A DNA stretch of 64,000 nucleotides from Pholiota molesta (Eukaryota > Basidiomycota > Agaricomycetes > Agaricales > Strophariaceae): the NCBI GenBank assembly GCA_014925825.1, contig JACGCK010000035.1, forward strand, positions 124,001 through 188,000, given 5' to 3'. Shown piece after piece: positions 47,359 through 58,091 of this stretch; position 1 is the first letter of the stretch; each line of letters opens with the position of its first letter. The position numbers and the translations under genes are program-made. Under the pieces are notes generated by a model. It saw only the letters and a program-made list of their open reading frames with translations. It did not search any database and was not told the origin of the DNA.

Positions 47359-48585
47359 ATGTCAGAGCTCGGCGTGTCCATTGATATCGAAAAATCGGAA
47401 ATCAACAGCGGCCTCGATGCTGCCATTCTCCTTGCATTGGGATGGGTAAGTTGGATCACTGCATACCTATTTCAGCTAGAGACTACAAAAATCACAACAG
47501 GAATGTACACAGTGATCTACATTGGAACTATGTTTATTTACTGTAAGTATGCTAACTTTGTTCCAGGTAATATTTGACTCAATAACGTATAGCGACAAGA
47601 AGCTCAACCAAATGCCGCATAATTCCAGCAGTTATTACGATGCTGTTTCTGTGCAATGTTGTTTTACTTGGTCTCCAGTGGTATCTAACAAAATGGCAAT
47701 TTGTGAATAATGGGGACACCGAGATTCTGTTTTCTTAGCTGCCTTCGAGCTCCCAAATTGGGTCTACATTGTGGTAGATACATCAACCTATGCTATCTTT
47801 GCGCTTGCAGACGGGCTTCTTGTATGCACATCACTTGTAAACAGAAGTTGGAGAGCGCTGACATGCTACAACAGATATGGCGATGTTTCCTTGCATGGAA
47901 TTATCTGTTTCGCATTATATTGGTGCCATTGGTTCTCGTCTTTATTGAAATCGGTAAGCGCAGCAATTTTGTCCATGCATCTATGATAATAAAATATGTC
48001 CTTTTCAAGCGCTGTTCTTCGTTCTAATAGTACTTCGCGCCTTACATGGTGGGGTAACTTCCAATGTGGCTTTAACAGCTAGGATCAACGACTTGGCCTC
48101 TGCGGCATATTTTACATCTTTTGGCACAAGCCATGTCGCAACAATCCTCATGCTTACAGAATCTACCATGCCTTGGAACGAGGTGCTTCGCAAAAAGATT
48201 CCAGCACGTCATCAATATTCTCATCGAATCGGGGCTGTGTATTCACTCTCTTTGCTGGTCATCGGTGTAACTTCTGTGTTCCCGGGGGCAAGTAATCCAC
48301 TGAACACCCGTAGCGTGGCTTTCGAGACTACGCAACAGCGGTTGTACCTATTATCACAGTACGTGTCCCACTGGCGTATAAACACATGCATTAATCTACC
48401 AGTCCATTTAGGGAATGGCGGTAACCATTTTGGTCGCTCGTGTGTCCATGCTGCCTACCAACATCACCTTTCCCTCGACTTCAGTCCATCTCTCCGGCCT
48501 TCGATTCGGCCCACATTATACACACGAGACAGGTACTACAGAAGCTGTGGAACTCGTCAGCCCGTTGGCGTCGATTACAATTTAG
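47359..48585 (+). CDS. Multi-pass membrane protein (unnamed basidiomycete 7-TM-like family); frameshifted
   Basis: ATG at 47359, stop at 48583-48585. Successive hydrophobic helices are MYTVIYIGTMFIY, IIPAVITMLFLCNVVLLGLQW, WVYIVVDTSTYAIFALADGLL, LFRIILVPLVLVFIEI, ALFFVLIVLRAL, AAYFTSFGTSHVATILM and VYSLSLLVIGVTSVF, with WRCFLAW as the loop after the third. This layout is shared by many Agaricomycete seven-helix proteins of unknown function. Introns at 47542-47590, 47821-47875 and 47954-48009 fit. The frame breaks near 47738 (TAG before the third helix), 48150, 48198 and 48228; each can be explained by loss of one base (for example GGGG where GGGGG is needed near 48228). The tail after 48410 is hydrophilic. 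Confidence 0.62.
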
Positions 48586-49040
48586 TCAACGATGGATTAC
48601 AAGATGAAGAAAAACTTCAGTAACGGCGTGCTCAGGCAAATAGTATTGGATGTCCTGATGAATGTTTGTTCTCTTTCGAGTTTTGTAGATACTCCGTTGT
48701 ACGTCTTTAAGGTGCGGCAGATGGCATATAATCAAAATCATCATCATGTCAGCGTATATTAATACCAAACCTGGGAGTGATAAGCGAAGAGAAATACAGA
48801 CAGTGGGGTCTTTGTAATCTACTTTATAAATATTTCGTCAAGTTTACCAATTCATCACTATTACAAACCCAGTTGCACCAGCATTCTAACGAGGATTCTT
48901 CGATTCTTCGCCCGTGTCGACCTCCTCTTTTGGAGGATTGGTCACCGGTTTACAAAATGGGCTGTTCATTGCATGATATATAACATCTAGAAGATTGACC
49001 AAGACTCATCAACGAAAAGTTATCACCCAACTCGCCTACA
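48586..49040. other. Intergenic, GST promoter
   Basis: About 450 bp upstream of the GST start with no feature recognised. Confidence 0.4.
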
Positions 49041-49838
49041 ATGGATCCTTCCAAGCCCATCATTTTCTACGACATAGGGCCCACCACCTACGCAGCCAAC
49101 ACCTGGAAGACGCGGTACGTGCACATACTCTCAGACGCGCAGAACGACACCGTAGCTGATCACGACAACAATCCATAGGTATGCATTGAACTTCAAACGC
49201 GTGCAGTACAAAACCGAATGGGTCGACATGCCAGACGTTGCCTCCGTTCGTAAGAGACTCGACGTGCCCCAAACCGCACCTTCTTCGACGGGACCCCATT
49301 CTACACCTCCCCATAGTCCAGGACCTCTCCACGGGCGCGATCGTCGGAGACTCGTTCGACAACGCGCTTTACTCGATAGGACTTACACTGAGGCGACCCA
49401 CACGCCCTCCCTATTCCCACCTTCCACTATCGCCCTTCAGCGCGCGTGGAATAAACAATCGATGAATCTTTGCCCCATTCGTCTCCTTATGCGTCGAGGG
49501 ATTCCATTGAACCCGGAAACCGCAGAGATAACCAAGGCCTCCTTCGTGTTCCGGTCGCAGAAAGAGAAATGGGAAGATTTCCATCTCAGCGCTGACGAGA
49601 GAACGAAACACTTGCACAGTCCAAGGAGACGCTCGGCGGGCTGGCTGCGTTTTACCGCGATGCAGAGGTCCCTTCTTAGGCGGGGAGAACCCTATATATG
49701 CAGATCTGATCGTGGGCGCTTGGCTTGCATTTTGTAGAATTGCTCTGCCGGCGAGGAGTGGGAGGAGGTTCGAACGTGGCAGGATGGCATGTGGGGAAGC
49801 TTGATCGCGCGCTAAATAAATATGCTGAAATTAAATAG
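49041..49838 (+). CDS. Glutathione S-transferase-like protein; frameshifted
   Basis: ATG at 49041 starts MDPSKPIIFYDIG, an N-terminal thioredoxin-like fold continued after an intron by YALNFKRVQYKTEWVDMPDV, then TFFDGTPFY, IVQDLSTGAIVGDSFDNALY (the VGDS glutathione-binding-type loop) and DRTYTE. A helical C-terminal half contains ETLGGLAAFYRDA, ENPIYADLIVGAWLAF and the terminal EEWEEVRTWQDGMW. This is the basidiomycete GST group close to Ure2p-like and FuA classes, which detoxify wood-derived or xenobiotic compounds in the cytosol. The frame shifts at about 49270, 49314, 49374 and 49790; each fits loss of one base from a C or G run. The stop is at 49836-49838 in the restored register. Confidence 0.75.
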
Positions 49839-50042
49839 AGAGAGTAGGCGGTAATCATTGTTATACCAAACGGACAGGACTCACCTAACCTTTCTCCGTC
49901 GACGACAAGGAGAAATCGAGAACATATCGCAATCCGTCCATACTTTTTTTTACACCCAACTTGAACTTACTTGCGACATGTACTCATGGCCATAATGAAC
50001 CAGAAATCGCGAACTAAAGTGCCACATACGGTGCCAAAGATA

Positions 50043-50852
50043 CTACTGACAGAATACAGGTAAAGACAAAACATACATCTCATTTCCGATAAACAAAGTT
50101 CTTAAAGGCTTCATAGAGCCCAATATCAGGGTTCGATTGGCAAGCGGTTTCATAATATCGTAAGAAGGGTCCTTAATACGAGGGGTATGTCGGTATACAG
50201 TGGTCTTTATGGCAGGATACAGTCCTCCTCGTACGCAATGATCCAACGCGGACGTAACGTGGATCTTGTAAAAGCGAGGAAATGTTCCAACCATAGTGAT
50301 GCCGGGAATGATCTCGCTCTCCAAAGCCGGCAAGAAGAGTTTATTGACTCTGTTCGAGTTATTCATCTGGAACGCAGCTATCGCATCTGCCACCAGCTGC
50401 GCTTGAGGATCTGCAGCCAGATTGATGTGTGATTTGTCCTCTTGAACGACGAGCAATATGTTGCTAGTGTTACAGTCCATGACACAGACATCAGCTTCCA
50501 AGTAAACCTCCTCCCCACACATGTCAAGTCGGAGCCTCTTGCATATGCGTACGATTGTGTCGTCCTGTTCGTAGTCCATCGACCGTAGAAGTACTGAAGC
50601 GAAATCGGCCACGGAGGATTCTTCGCCTTCCGCGATTTGCGTAGCTAGCTTCAGATGTTTGATCAATATCACAGAGGCGAATTCGAGGTTAGCCGTGACA
50701 TCTTCATTCTGGGCGAAACCAGGTGGGCCAGTATAATTGGGGAGGGGGCCATCGAAGAAAGTCTGTTGATCTTGCTCAGCGATTGATATATTGTATGCCA
50801 TCAACTCGTGTTCTCTCCAGTTATCCTTAGGCCGCCGAGTGAACTCTGCCAT
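50043..50852 (-). CDS. PD-(D/E)XK-nuclease-like protein, single exon
   Basis: An uninterrupted 269-residue frame. A helical N-terminal part precedes VYLEADVCVMD (about 117-126), then NILLVVQEDKSH (131-142) and ADPQAQLVADAIAAFQ. The spacing of acidic residue (D121 or D126), a hydrophobic strand and E138-x-K140, followed by a helix with a Gln, fits the PD-(D/E)XK nuclease core. Similar proteins are common and mostly unnamed in Agaricomycetes. DNA cleavage is an inference; no partner domain is seen. The gene lies 191 bp from QCR6, transcribed divergently. A splice donor near the C-terminus could replace the last few residues, so the exact end is less certain than the core. Confidence 0.65.
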   Translation of the reverse strand: MAEFTRRPKDNWREHELMAYNISIAEQDQQTFFDGPLPNYTGPPGFAQNEDVTANLEFASVILIKHLKLATQIAEGEESSVADFASVLLRSMDYEQDDTIVRICKRLRLDMCGEEVYLEADVCVMDCNTSNILLVVQEDKSHINLAADPQAQLVADAIAAFQMNNSNRVNKLFLPALESEIIPGITMVGTFPRFYKIHVTSALDHCVRGGLYPAIKTTVYRHTPRIKDPSYDIMKPLANRTLILGSMKPLRTLFIGNEMYVLSLPVFCQ

Positions 50853-51043
50853 AACTGTGCTTGGTCAATAGTCGGGGTGGCAAGTTGGTGGCAAGCAGAA
50901 GAAGACAAACGAACGATTGTGCTTGAGCTATTTATGGGGAGCGCATCAGCAGAATCCTCCCACGGTCATCCCGTGCCTCCGAAAGTATCCGTGTGTTTCT
51001 GAACCACTTGTCGTCGCCGTTTCGTGTCCCGCCATCCACAAAA
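50853..51043. promoter_or_regulatory. Short divergent promoter between the nuclease-like gene and QCR6
   Basis: Only 191 bp separate the two start codons, so the two promoters overlap or are shared. No named element recognised. Confidence 0.5.
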
Positions 51044-51711
51044 ATGAGTTCAAGCATCGCGTCGTTCTTCTCATCTTTCATCTCCACCACCACCTACGCC
51101 GACGCCGAGGAGCAGTCTCCCGCAGACGCCGGAGCTACCGTCGTCGAGCAAGAGGCCGAGAAGGAGGAAGAAGAAGAGGAGCCTGAGGATGTACGTGGCT
51201 CAATGTTTCGCTGTGACTCTGGCGGCGTGCCGGAACTCATTACGCGACGCGCTTGAATGTTGCAGATCCAACCAGTTCTCCGCGAAGAATGCAAGCAGTC
51301 CGCCAAATGCGCTGCGCTGACAAGACACTTTGAGCATTGCCAGGAAAAGGTCGAGAGCGGCCAAGGTTTCAAGGGCGAGGATTGTGTCGAGGAATTGTGC
51401 GTCTTTCCCTGTTTCGCGCTACATTTACGCTGACCCCATATTTCTCATATAGATGTGCGTATCTTCATTCTTGAAATTCTGTTTGTGTCATGTCAAACTC
51501 AACGCCGTTACTATCCACCCCTGCTGCGTGTCCAGTCCAGTGAGTTTTTCCTCCTCTATTGCATACAACCTGCTCTTAACTCTGGTTTTGATTCTCTAGT
51601 ATGATGCACTGTGTAGATGTTCGTATCGCGTTGTCCTCAGTCTGATGTATTCTTGCTAATTGAATAATCCAGGAATGCGCCGGACCAAAACTGTTCTCCA
51701 AACTGCGTTAG
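51044..51711 (+). CDS. QCR6: Cytochrome bc1 complex hinge protein QCR6, with 2-nt and 4-nt microexons
   Basis: Exons 51044-51190, 51266-51396, 51453-51454, 51536-51539, 51600-51618 and 51673-51711 give 113 residues. An acidic N-terminal stretch (QEAEKEEEEEEPED) is followed by the Cys-paired helical hairpin: EECKQSAKCAALTRHFEHC, EDCVEELFHMMHC and VDECAGPKLFSKLR. The four-Cys pattern and C-terminus match the QCR6/UQCRH hinge protein of mitochondrial complex III, which stabilises the cytochrome c1-cytochrome c contact. The LFHMMH segment is only produced if the bases AT and TCCA, each flanked by AG and GT, are spliced in as exons; introns are then 56, 81, 60 and 54 nt. Skipping either microexon destroys the frame. 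Confidence 0.9.
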
Positions 51712-53626
51712 AAGTGGGAGGGATATGGTGCTAAAGCTGGTGTCGGGGCATAGTGTAGGTGAGTGACTAGAGTGTATTCCCATTTGTATTCGTACTCACA
51801 AAAGCAGACATATGTTGGTTTAGATTCGTTCCCTGTTACTCCTCTTCGATACCAAGGCGGAGATGTTCTAATAATTCTTCCCGTACCTACACGAATCCGG
51901 CAAAACAATGGAAGTGAAGCCGCCCTCTAGATGGCGTATGGGTCCATTGGCAATATCAAGAAATGTCGCAAAGTGAGACGCGCGTCAGCGGCGTCACCAT
52001 GGTCGCGATGTAACCGTCGTAGAACGAGCCCTATGATGATTGATTTGTGGCGTTAGGAGAATGCACGACGAGCTGGACCGCAAGAGGCTATATGGTTCAA
52101 CGTTGCCAACATATTTGAATAAGAAACTCGGGCTCGAAAAATGACAGCCGCGAGCCTGGGTTTGAATCACGACCGCAATATTCTGTTTCCATTCTGCTCT
52201 CGTCGAGACCGACATTGCCCGGATAATGTGATAGTTTGTCTTATCACGCCGGGTTACTATTCAAATTCACGGACTATTCACGCCAGGCATGAATCGGAAC
52301 TTCACCCGCAAGAATCTTTAACACATTCTAAAGCACACTGCCCTCCAATTTCGCCTCTCCTCCGCAAACTATCTTGAATATCAATGCTCCCCGACGGTCT
52401 TGAATCTGTACCGAAATTGCGACCTCAATGCAGCCTCAGGTGATGTCATGCAACGAATGTCTTGTGCGGTGCGTGGTGCTTGGTTCTGTTTAATGTGGAA
52501 GGCGTTGGCATGGTGCACCTTGCCTCGTGTTCTTGCTCATCAGATTGCTGGAGCGTACTTTACGCGCTGAACGCCAACATTTACCCGGCGTTATTGTCCT
52601 CGGATAGTGTAGCCCCATATCTACTGATTATTTTCTCATACTAGTGCGAATACTTTTCTGCTCTCGCGATATTGGGATTCTGCTAGCTGAAGGTGGGACG
52701 CAAATCTGAAATCAAAGGTGTGTACGGCGAGCGTTCTTAGGGTTATGACCAAGTTATGACATTGAATCAAATTTGAAAGGCATCACGGGGGCCTATATGC
52801 CACTGGGTATGCCGGTTCCGAACCTAAGACGGTAAACTATGTAGATCGGTATCTATCCCAACACCTGGATGGGATCAGCCACCAAGATCGACATCGTGGT
52901 ATGGAGTACTGCTATCACTTCTACCGTATGCCACATTGAATCTCACAAAGATGTCCGAGTGCGACGTGCGTATGTTATACTTCCGTTATCCAAATAAGCT
53001 TAGACTGAAAATCTCTTTTGAAGCTATTGGCTATGTACGGTGCCCTGTGTTCGAACGAGAAGCCTCGTGGCCTCCGATTGTCGATGGCGGTGCCATAGAA
53101 CATGTAATCCTTGGGGCGGGCAATACCCAAGCCCGATGGAGGAGCTCTAGGAAAACATGGCGCAGTAAGCGAATCACGCAAAGATTTCTTTCTGATTATA
53201 CTGGGTTTGACAAAGGTTCCCGAGCCAACAACACTTAATCTCAATTGTCATTCGAGTGCGCGCGTGCGCCTATGTTCCATTCTAATATTACTTCTCTGGA
53301 CTGATCTAGCACACGAAGCCGGCGGTGGGTCCCGTAGCGGTGCAACGCACCTCAATGTGCTTTCCTTTTATACTCCTGCAAATCCGGCGAGGCACCCGGC
53401 CCTGCGCATTCCCGCTCGCTCCATCGCCATCAACGCCGGGTCGTCCAAATATACATACCCCATTGTAATCGAGGTGGAACGGGCGTTGTGTTTTTTCTCT
53501 CCCTCTCGACGACATTAGGCTTGTACTTCGTTTCTGCTCTGCACACCTTTCGAACTTCTTTCTGTGCACGACATTTTCATTGCTTAGCACTGCCGTGCAC
53601 GACCGCCCGCTTCGAATCGTCCTAAG
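51712..53626. other. Intergenic, nothing recognised
   Basis: About 1.9 kb. Several frames of 60-160 codons on both strands between 52100 and 53600 have no family resemblance and overlap one another. The right end carries the promoter of the DUF6534 gene. Confidence 0.35.
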
Positions 53627-55380
53627 ATGGCTCCTGTCGCACTGCTGAGCCTCGCCAATTCGACGATTGACAATACGGTGGGCGCGATCTTTCTTGGTGT
53701 AGTAGGCGCCTCTTTGTGAGTCACATACGCTATCTTTCCACTTTCTCAGCGCTGATGCTGATTCGTCTCTGCGCAGGCTGTTCGGTATCACGACGCTCCA
53801 GGCCTATTGGTACTACCATTCATACTACAATGATTCGCGTTTGCACAAATGCGCCGTTAGCAGCTCTAGTTCTGTTTGATCTTTCTGAGCTCATTCCAGT
53901 TTCTTAGGTCGCGCTTCTTTGGACTTTGGACGCGTTTCATTTGGCGTTGGTGGTGCATACCGTGTACGCGTATGCGGTAACTGGATTTGGAAACGTACAC
54001 ACTCTGTCGCAAATTGAATGGTAACTTCATATCGCTTTCTTCTCCGTATCATGCTAACAATGAGATCGTATAGGTCGCTCAAAGTGCGTTGTTCTCCGAA
54101 TCGCTTCGCGAAGTTCAAGCTAACTCTGCAGGATAACAGCTACAAGTTAGCGTCAACGTAAGTTTCGATTCCACTGCTTAGAACTAGGCCCATCTCGCTA
54201 AGATCTGAAATTCTTACTTAGGTTGTCGTCATCCTTCTTGTGCATAGGTATGAACATGAACACGCAACATGTAATCTCACTGAACTGATTTACTCTCTTC
54301 AGTTTGTATACCTCGCGTGTATGGTTATGTGAGTTCTTCCTCAGCGATGCGAGATCCAGTTTTCGTTACTGACATCATTTGCAGTGGGCGGATATCACCA
54401 AGGATTTTTGGGATATATTGTGGTATGTAAAATATGGAATCGACTGTCGAACATTGTCTCATCGTAGTTTCAGACTTTCGTCGTTGTTGGCGGTTTCGGT
54501 ATGATATAAGCCAGTCGTTTTCGTCTCAACAGGTTTTTTGACGTGACACATTACAGTTATCGGCGTCATCTTTGCGTATATGATGTTCGTCACTTCATCC
54601 CCTCAAGTGTGCATTCAATCGGTATTTACTTCTCTCACAGATACACGGTCCATACGTTCTTGGAGTTAGAGACGATCTCTGTGAGCACGATCCATCTTTT
54701 CCTGGTCTCGTATATATTAATGCTACCTACAGTGGGCTATCAATGCTGCTCTTGCTACCTCGACAACGATCGACTTCATAATAGCAGCTAGTATGTGTTA
54801 CTATCTCAGTAAGAGCAAAGGAACCATTACCAGGTATGTTGCCGTGCATTCAGACTTGAAATGATTCGATAAAACGTATTTTCAGGTTAAACTCAAGGAT
54901 CTCTACGATCATTCAGTATACACTGAGTTCGGGTCTGCTCACAAGGTACGAGAATATCTTAAATGCGTGAATATTCGATACTGATTATCTTGTAGCGCAT
55001 TTTCTCTCGGCGCAATGTTCTCGGTAATTGCCAACTCATGTTTCGGCGAGGCTCATTTACTGACTGGGACCTTTTCTCTAGTATATTCTTCTACCAAATA
55101 CTTTCGTATTCATCGCTCTTGAATTCCTTCTAACGAAACGTGAGATTTCGTACTTCTTCTACCGCCCAGGTCTTCTATTAACTTGTCAAAAGTTTACGTT
55201 GGGTCTTTCATCGCCATGCTCAACTCTCGGGAACGCAAAATGCCTGAAGTTTCGTCTCTTGGACAGTACACTGCAGACGCATCGTGGAAACAACCTATCG
55301 CTCTTCGTACGACTTCAAACTTTAGGAGTCCCAGATCAGATACAATTTCTCTGGAATGTACAGAGGCGCCTGTGCGTTGA
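53627..55380 (+). CDS. DUF6534-type seven-helix membrane protein
   Basis: ATG at 53627, stop TGA at 55378-55380, about a dozen short exons that can be joined without a frameshift. Helices: IFLGVVGASLLFGITTLQAYWYY, ALLWTLDAFHLALVVHTVYAY, VNVVVILLVHSLYTSRVW, FQTFVVVGGFVIGVIFAY, WAINAALATSTTIDFIIAASMCYYL, GLLTSAFSLGAMFSYILLPNTFVFIALEFLL. The C-terminal block KLYVGSFIAMLNSRE is the hallmark of the basidiomycete DUF6534 family. The family has many copies in Agaricomycetes, sits in membranes and has no assigned function. The splice site before VNVVV uses the acceptor at AACAG, which restores the frame. The cytosolic tail after NSRE is Ser/Thr-rich. Confidence 0.82.
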
Positions 55381-55988
55381 TACTTCCTGACTCAATCCGT
55401 CGCATATATTCTAATCTCCGCCTTTCTTTTTTTTGATAGACCTCGCCTCCTGCGAGTACAGTAAAGCTTACTCATATTCATGATGTCGCCTACGCTTATT
55501 AGACGATCATCCCCTCTCACTATTCTCTTCGCACTATGTTGTAAATCATGGCACGCCACATACTACTCTTTCGATCTTTCGCGCCTACTTCGCATTTCTA
55601 CTTATACCCAGACACCTCCTTTGTCCAGTCGATGGTCGGCTGGCCCACTCTTTATGGGTAGATATATTTCGCCCTATCCTGTCTTTCTATCATCTCTGCA
55701 GCATCGTGTATCGATACCACATCTCTGTATTCTATTGGATAGCTCACTCATCAAACTTGTTTTCATCTGTGTACACTGTATAGCCCGACTTGAATTATTC
55801 GTGTTCCATGCATCGCGTACACCAGTCATGTTCAACAATTTTTTCTCTTTGGAACCGATCGCTACAAACTTTGAGGTTATGTGTGAGTCATCATGAGGAT
55901 ATCGCTCCGTCGTATTTGATGTTTTGTCGCGTTTTTTCGGAAGTCGTGGAAGTGCCTTTGCACCGCTTGTGATCTCGAACGCCGATCT
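55381..55988. other. Intergenic; part of a duplicated 3' flank
   Basis: About 600 bp between the DUF6534 stop and the stop of the first Cys-rich gene. Bases near 55680-55785 resemble 57375-57470, which lies downstream of the second Cys-rich gene, so the duplication that made the two genes included 3' flanking sequence. A 138-codon frame here (55480-55896) has no resemblance to known proteins. Confidence 0.45.
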
Positions 55989-56450
55989 TCAATTGTCCCG
56001 GCTGTCGAGATATTTTTTCCTCTTGTTCAACCATTTTTCCTGGTCCGCCGCCTCTTTGGCTTGCTTCTTGACAAGTCCAACCCAGTCGAAGCATGTCTTG
56101 CAATCGATTTTGTCGTGCACCCTGCACTGGTATGCGTCGGATTTGCCCGACCTGGCGGGGACCGCGCCACACGCGTACGCATTGAATGTGTGGCGGTTCT
56201 TAGATGCAAGCAGAAAGCAGAGTAAGTTCCATACATTCTTGCAGATGATATACGTAAGGCGGGGGCATACCTCGATGTCAAACACCATGCTGTTGTTGAC
56301 CTCCTCAGGCAAGGCGTCTTCGATTTGATAATTGTTGGTCATGCGATGGTCGTAGCAGCATCTGTGGCACCACTCATCGCCGTGGTTTTTACAGAAAACG
56401 AACCCGTTCACTTCGATGATTGGTCCAGCGAAGGTGTCTGCGTAGGACAT
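55989..56450 (-). CDS. Small Cys/His-rich (putative zinc-binding) protein, copy A
   Basis: Two exons, 56450-56271 and 56198-55989, give 129 residues with a phase-0 intron. The N-terminus reads MSYADTFAGPIIEVNGFVFC, followed by KNHGDEWCHRCCYDHRMTNN. After the intron come NAYACGAV, YQCRVHDKIDCKTCFDWVGL and a Lys-rich helical tail. The motif C-x3-H-x4-C-x2-CC-x-DH plus the second C-x4-H-x4-C-x2-C set suggests a zinc-binding fold, distantly like MYND. I know this pattern from unnamed basidiomycete proteins but no function. It is about 70% identical in its first exon to copy B at 57656-58091, in the same orientation, with the same intron position. Confidence 0.75.
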   Translation of the reverse strand: MSYADTFAGPIIEVNGFVFCKNHGDEWCHRCCYDHRMTNNYQIEDALPEEVNNSMVFDIEVCPRLTYIICKNVWNLLCFLLASKNRHTFNAYACGAVPARSGKSDAYQCRVHDKIDCKTCFDWVGLVKKQAKEAADQEKWLNKRKKYLDSRDN

Positions 56451-57655
56451 ATTAATCGAGTACGATGATGTGGCAGAGTTGGTGGTAGTCTTTCAATACA
56501 CGCCGCCTCGGTAATTTGCTTTAAATGGTTAATGAGGTGATCACGTGTTGTAAATTTATTGTACCTGATTACGCACAGTATGATGCAATTGAATTCGGTT
56601 ATTCGTTGTTTATTAATTCGAGTTAACGATGGGGTGATATTTCACTTGGGGTTTCCGCAGCTAGTACATGGTTTTTATACCTAGGATGCAACGAAATTTT
56701 TGAATAAAGTTTAGCTTCCGACCCATGGAACGTCGTCGAAAATTGTGAGTTTCGTGCAGGTTTCGTGCGATGTTCCATGTGCTACAGAATAAATTAGAAA
56801 GAGGTAGAACGAGGATTTCAACCGGCAAAAGGATTCGGAGACATCGGAATGACGAATTTGAAATTGTATTTACTTATTGAGGAAATTCCGCGAGCGCTTG
56901 ATGTGTCCACTGAGTGCTATTAATAGATCACAATACACGTTCACTTGCTTATTGCTTGCTTAAGAAAACGCTGGAAAACGTCGAGATGGTTCTATCGGGT
57001 ACTGCGCGATCGTCTATCGTGTGCGTTCCGTTTTTCCGATCCGAATAGTTCTTCCGAGTCTAGACGGAGTGGCAGCTGCACACGACCTTTGCAAGGCGAA
57101 TCCGCAGGAGTTGCCCGTGAGTCCAATGTGACTCGCACTTGCCGCAGAAGTATTGGTTTTGGATTACACGGGAAGCCGAAGATTTTTGTGTACCAGAGAC
57201 GTGGGTTCGAATGAATTTCCCAATAATGCCACGAAAATTCTTGACGTTATTCTGATCTACTGGAACGTCCGAAGCCCTGAACTAAGTTGACGGACCCCTC
57301 ATTCCTTTTCCAGATCTGTGATAACGGAACTTTCTTCAGCCGCACAGCGCGATAGCCGCACCATCCATTGATCATCGTTTCTTTATACCATCTTTACAAC
57401 ATCATGTATCTGTAACACACTTCTGCATTTTGCTCGATAGTAGCTCAGTAATTCAGTTTTGTCTGTACGCAAATAATAAATCGACTTCAAGTGGGTGACT
57501 GGAGATGAAAACGGTCTCTTGGTCGCTTCTGATTGCCTTACCGTCTTTTATTGGCCTGTTATTCAGAAGATTCGTGTGAGGTGGGTGTTCCACGGTCATG
57601 TCTGCTAAGTGCCTTCTCACAAACACTGAACGTTGAACGCCGACATTCAATCAAC
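56451..57655. other. Intergenic between the two Cys-rich paralogues
   Basis: About 1.2 kb containing the promoter of copy A and, near 57375-57470, the 3' flank shared with copy A. No further gene seen; the short frame at 56945-57214 is not recognised. Confidence 0.45.
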
Positions 57656-58091
57656 CTAATAAGTCTCGATATATTTTCCCTTCTTATTCAACCACTTATT
57701 CTGATCCGCCGCCTCCTTACCCTGCTGCTTGATAAAGCCAGCCCAGTCGAAGCACGTCTTACAATCGATTTTGTCGTGCTTCCTGCACTGGTACTGGTAG
57801 GATTTGTCGCGTCTATCGTGGACCGCGCCACACGCGTAAACATTGAACGAGGCGCGATCCTTCGACGCGAAGTAAGATTGACATCTCGCAGATAACGTAC
57901 TAGGAGTGGGAACGTACATCGACGTCAAACTCCATGCTGTTGAGATCCGGCAAGTCGTCTTCAATTCGAATATTGTTGGTCATGCGGTGGTCGTAACAGC
58001 ATCTGTCGCACCACTCGTCACCGTGGTTTTTGCAGAAAACGAACCCATTCACTTGAATGTTGGGGCTAGCGAAGTTGTCACCATAGTCCAT
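57656..58091 (-). CDS. Small Cys/His-rich (putative zinc-binding) protein, copy B
   Basis: Two exons, 58091-57918 and 57859-57656, give 125 residues. It begins MDYGDNFASPNIQVNGFVFC, then KNHGDEWCDRCCYDHRMTNN, and after the phase-0 intron DRASFNVYACGAV, YQCRKHDKIDCKTCFDWAGF and a Lys-rich tail. All Cys and His positions of copy A are kept. The middle acidic loop (IRIEDDLPDLNSMEFDVD) is shorter than in copy A. Both copies look intact, so the pair was kept after duplication. No signal peptide or membrane segment is seen, so a cytosolic or nuclear place is likely. Confidence 0.75.

Noticed and set aside
47443..47472. A 30-nt intron in the 7-TM gene starting GTAAGT
   Set aside because: The frame is open straight through and the intron would be too short; read as coding.
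54120..54260. A frameshift in the DUF6534 gene before the VVVILLV helix
   Set aside because: Using the splice acceptor at AACAG (before CTACAAG) joins all exons in phase.
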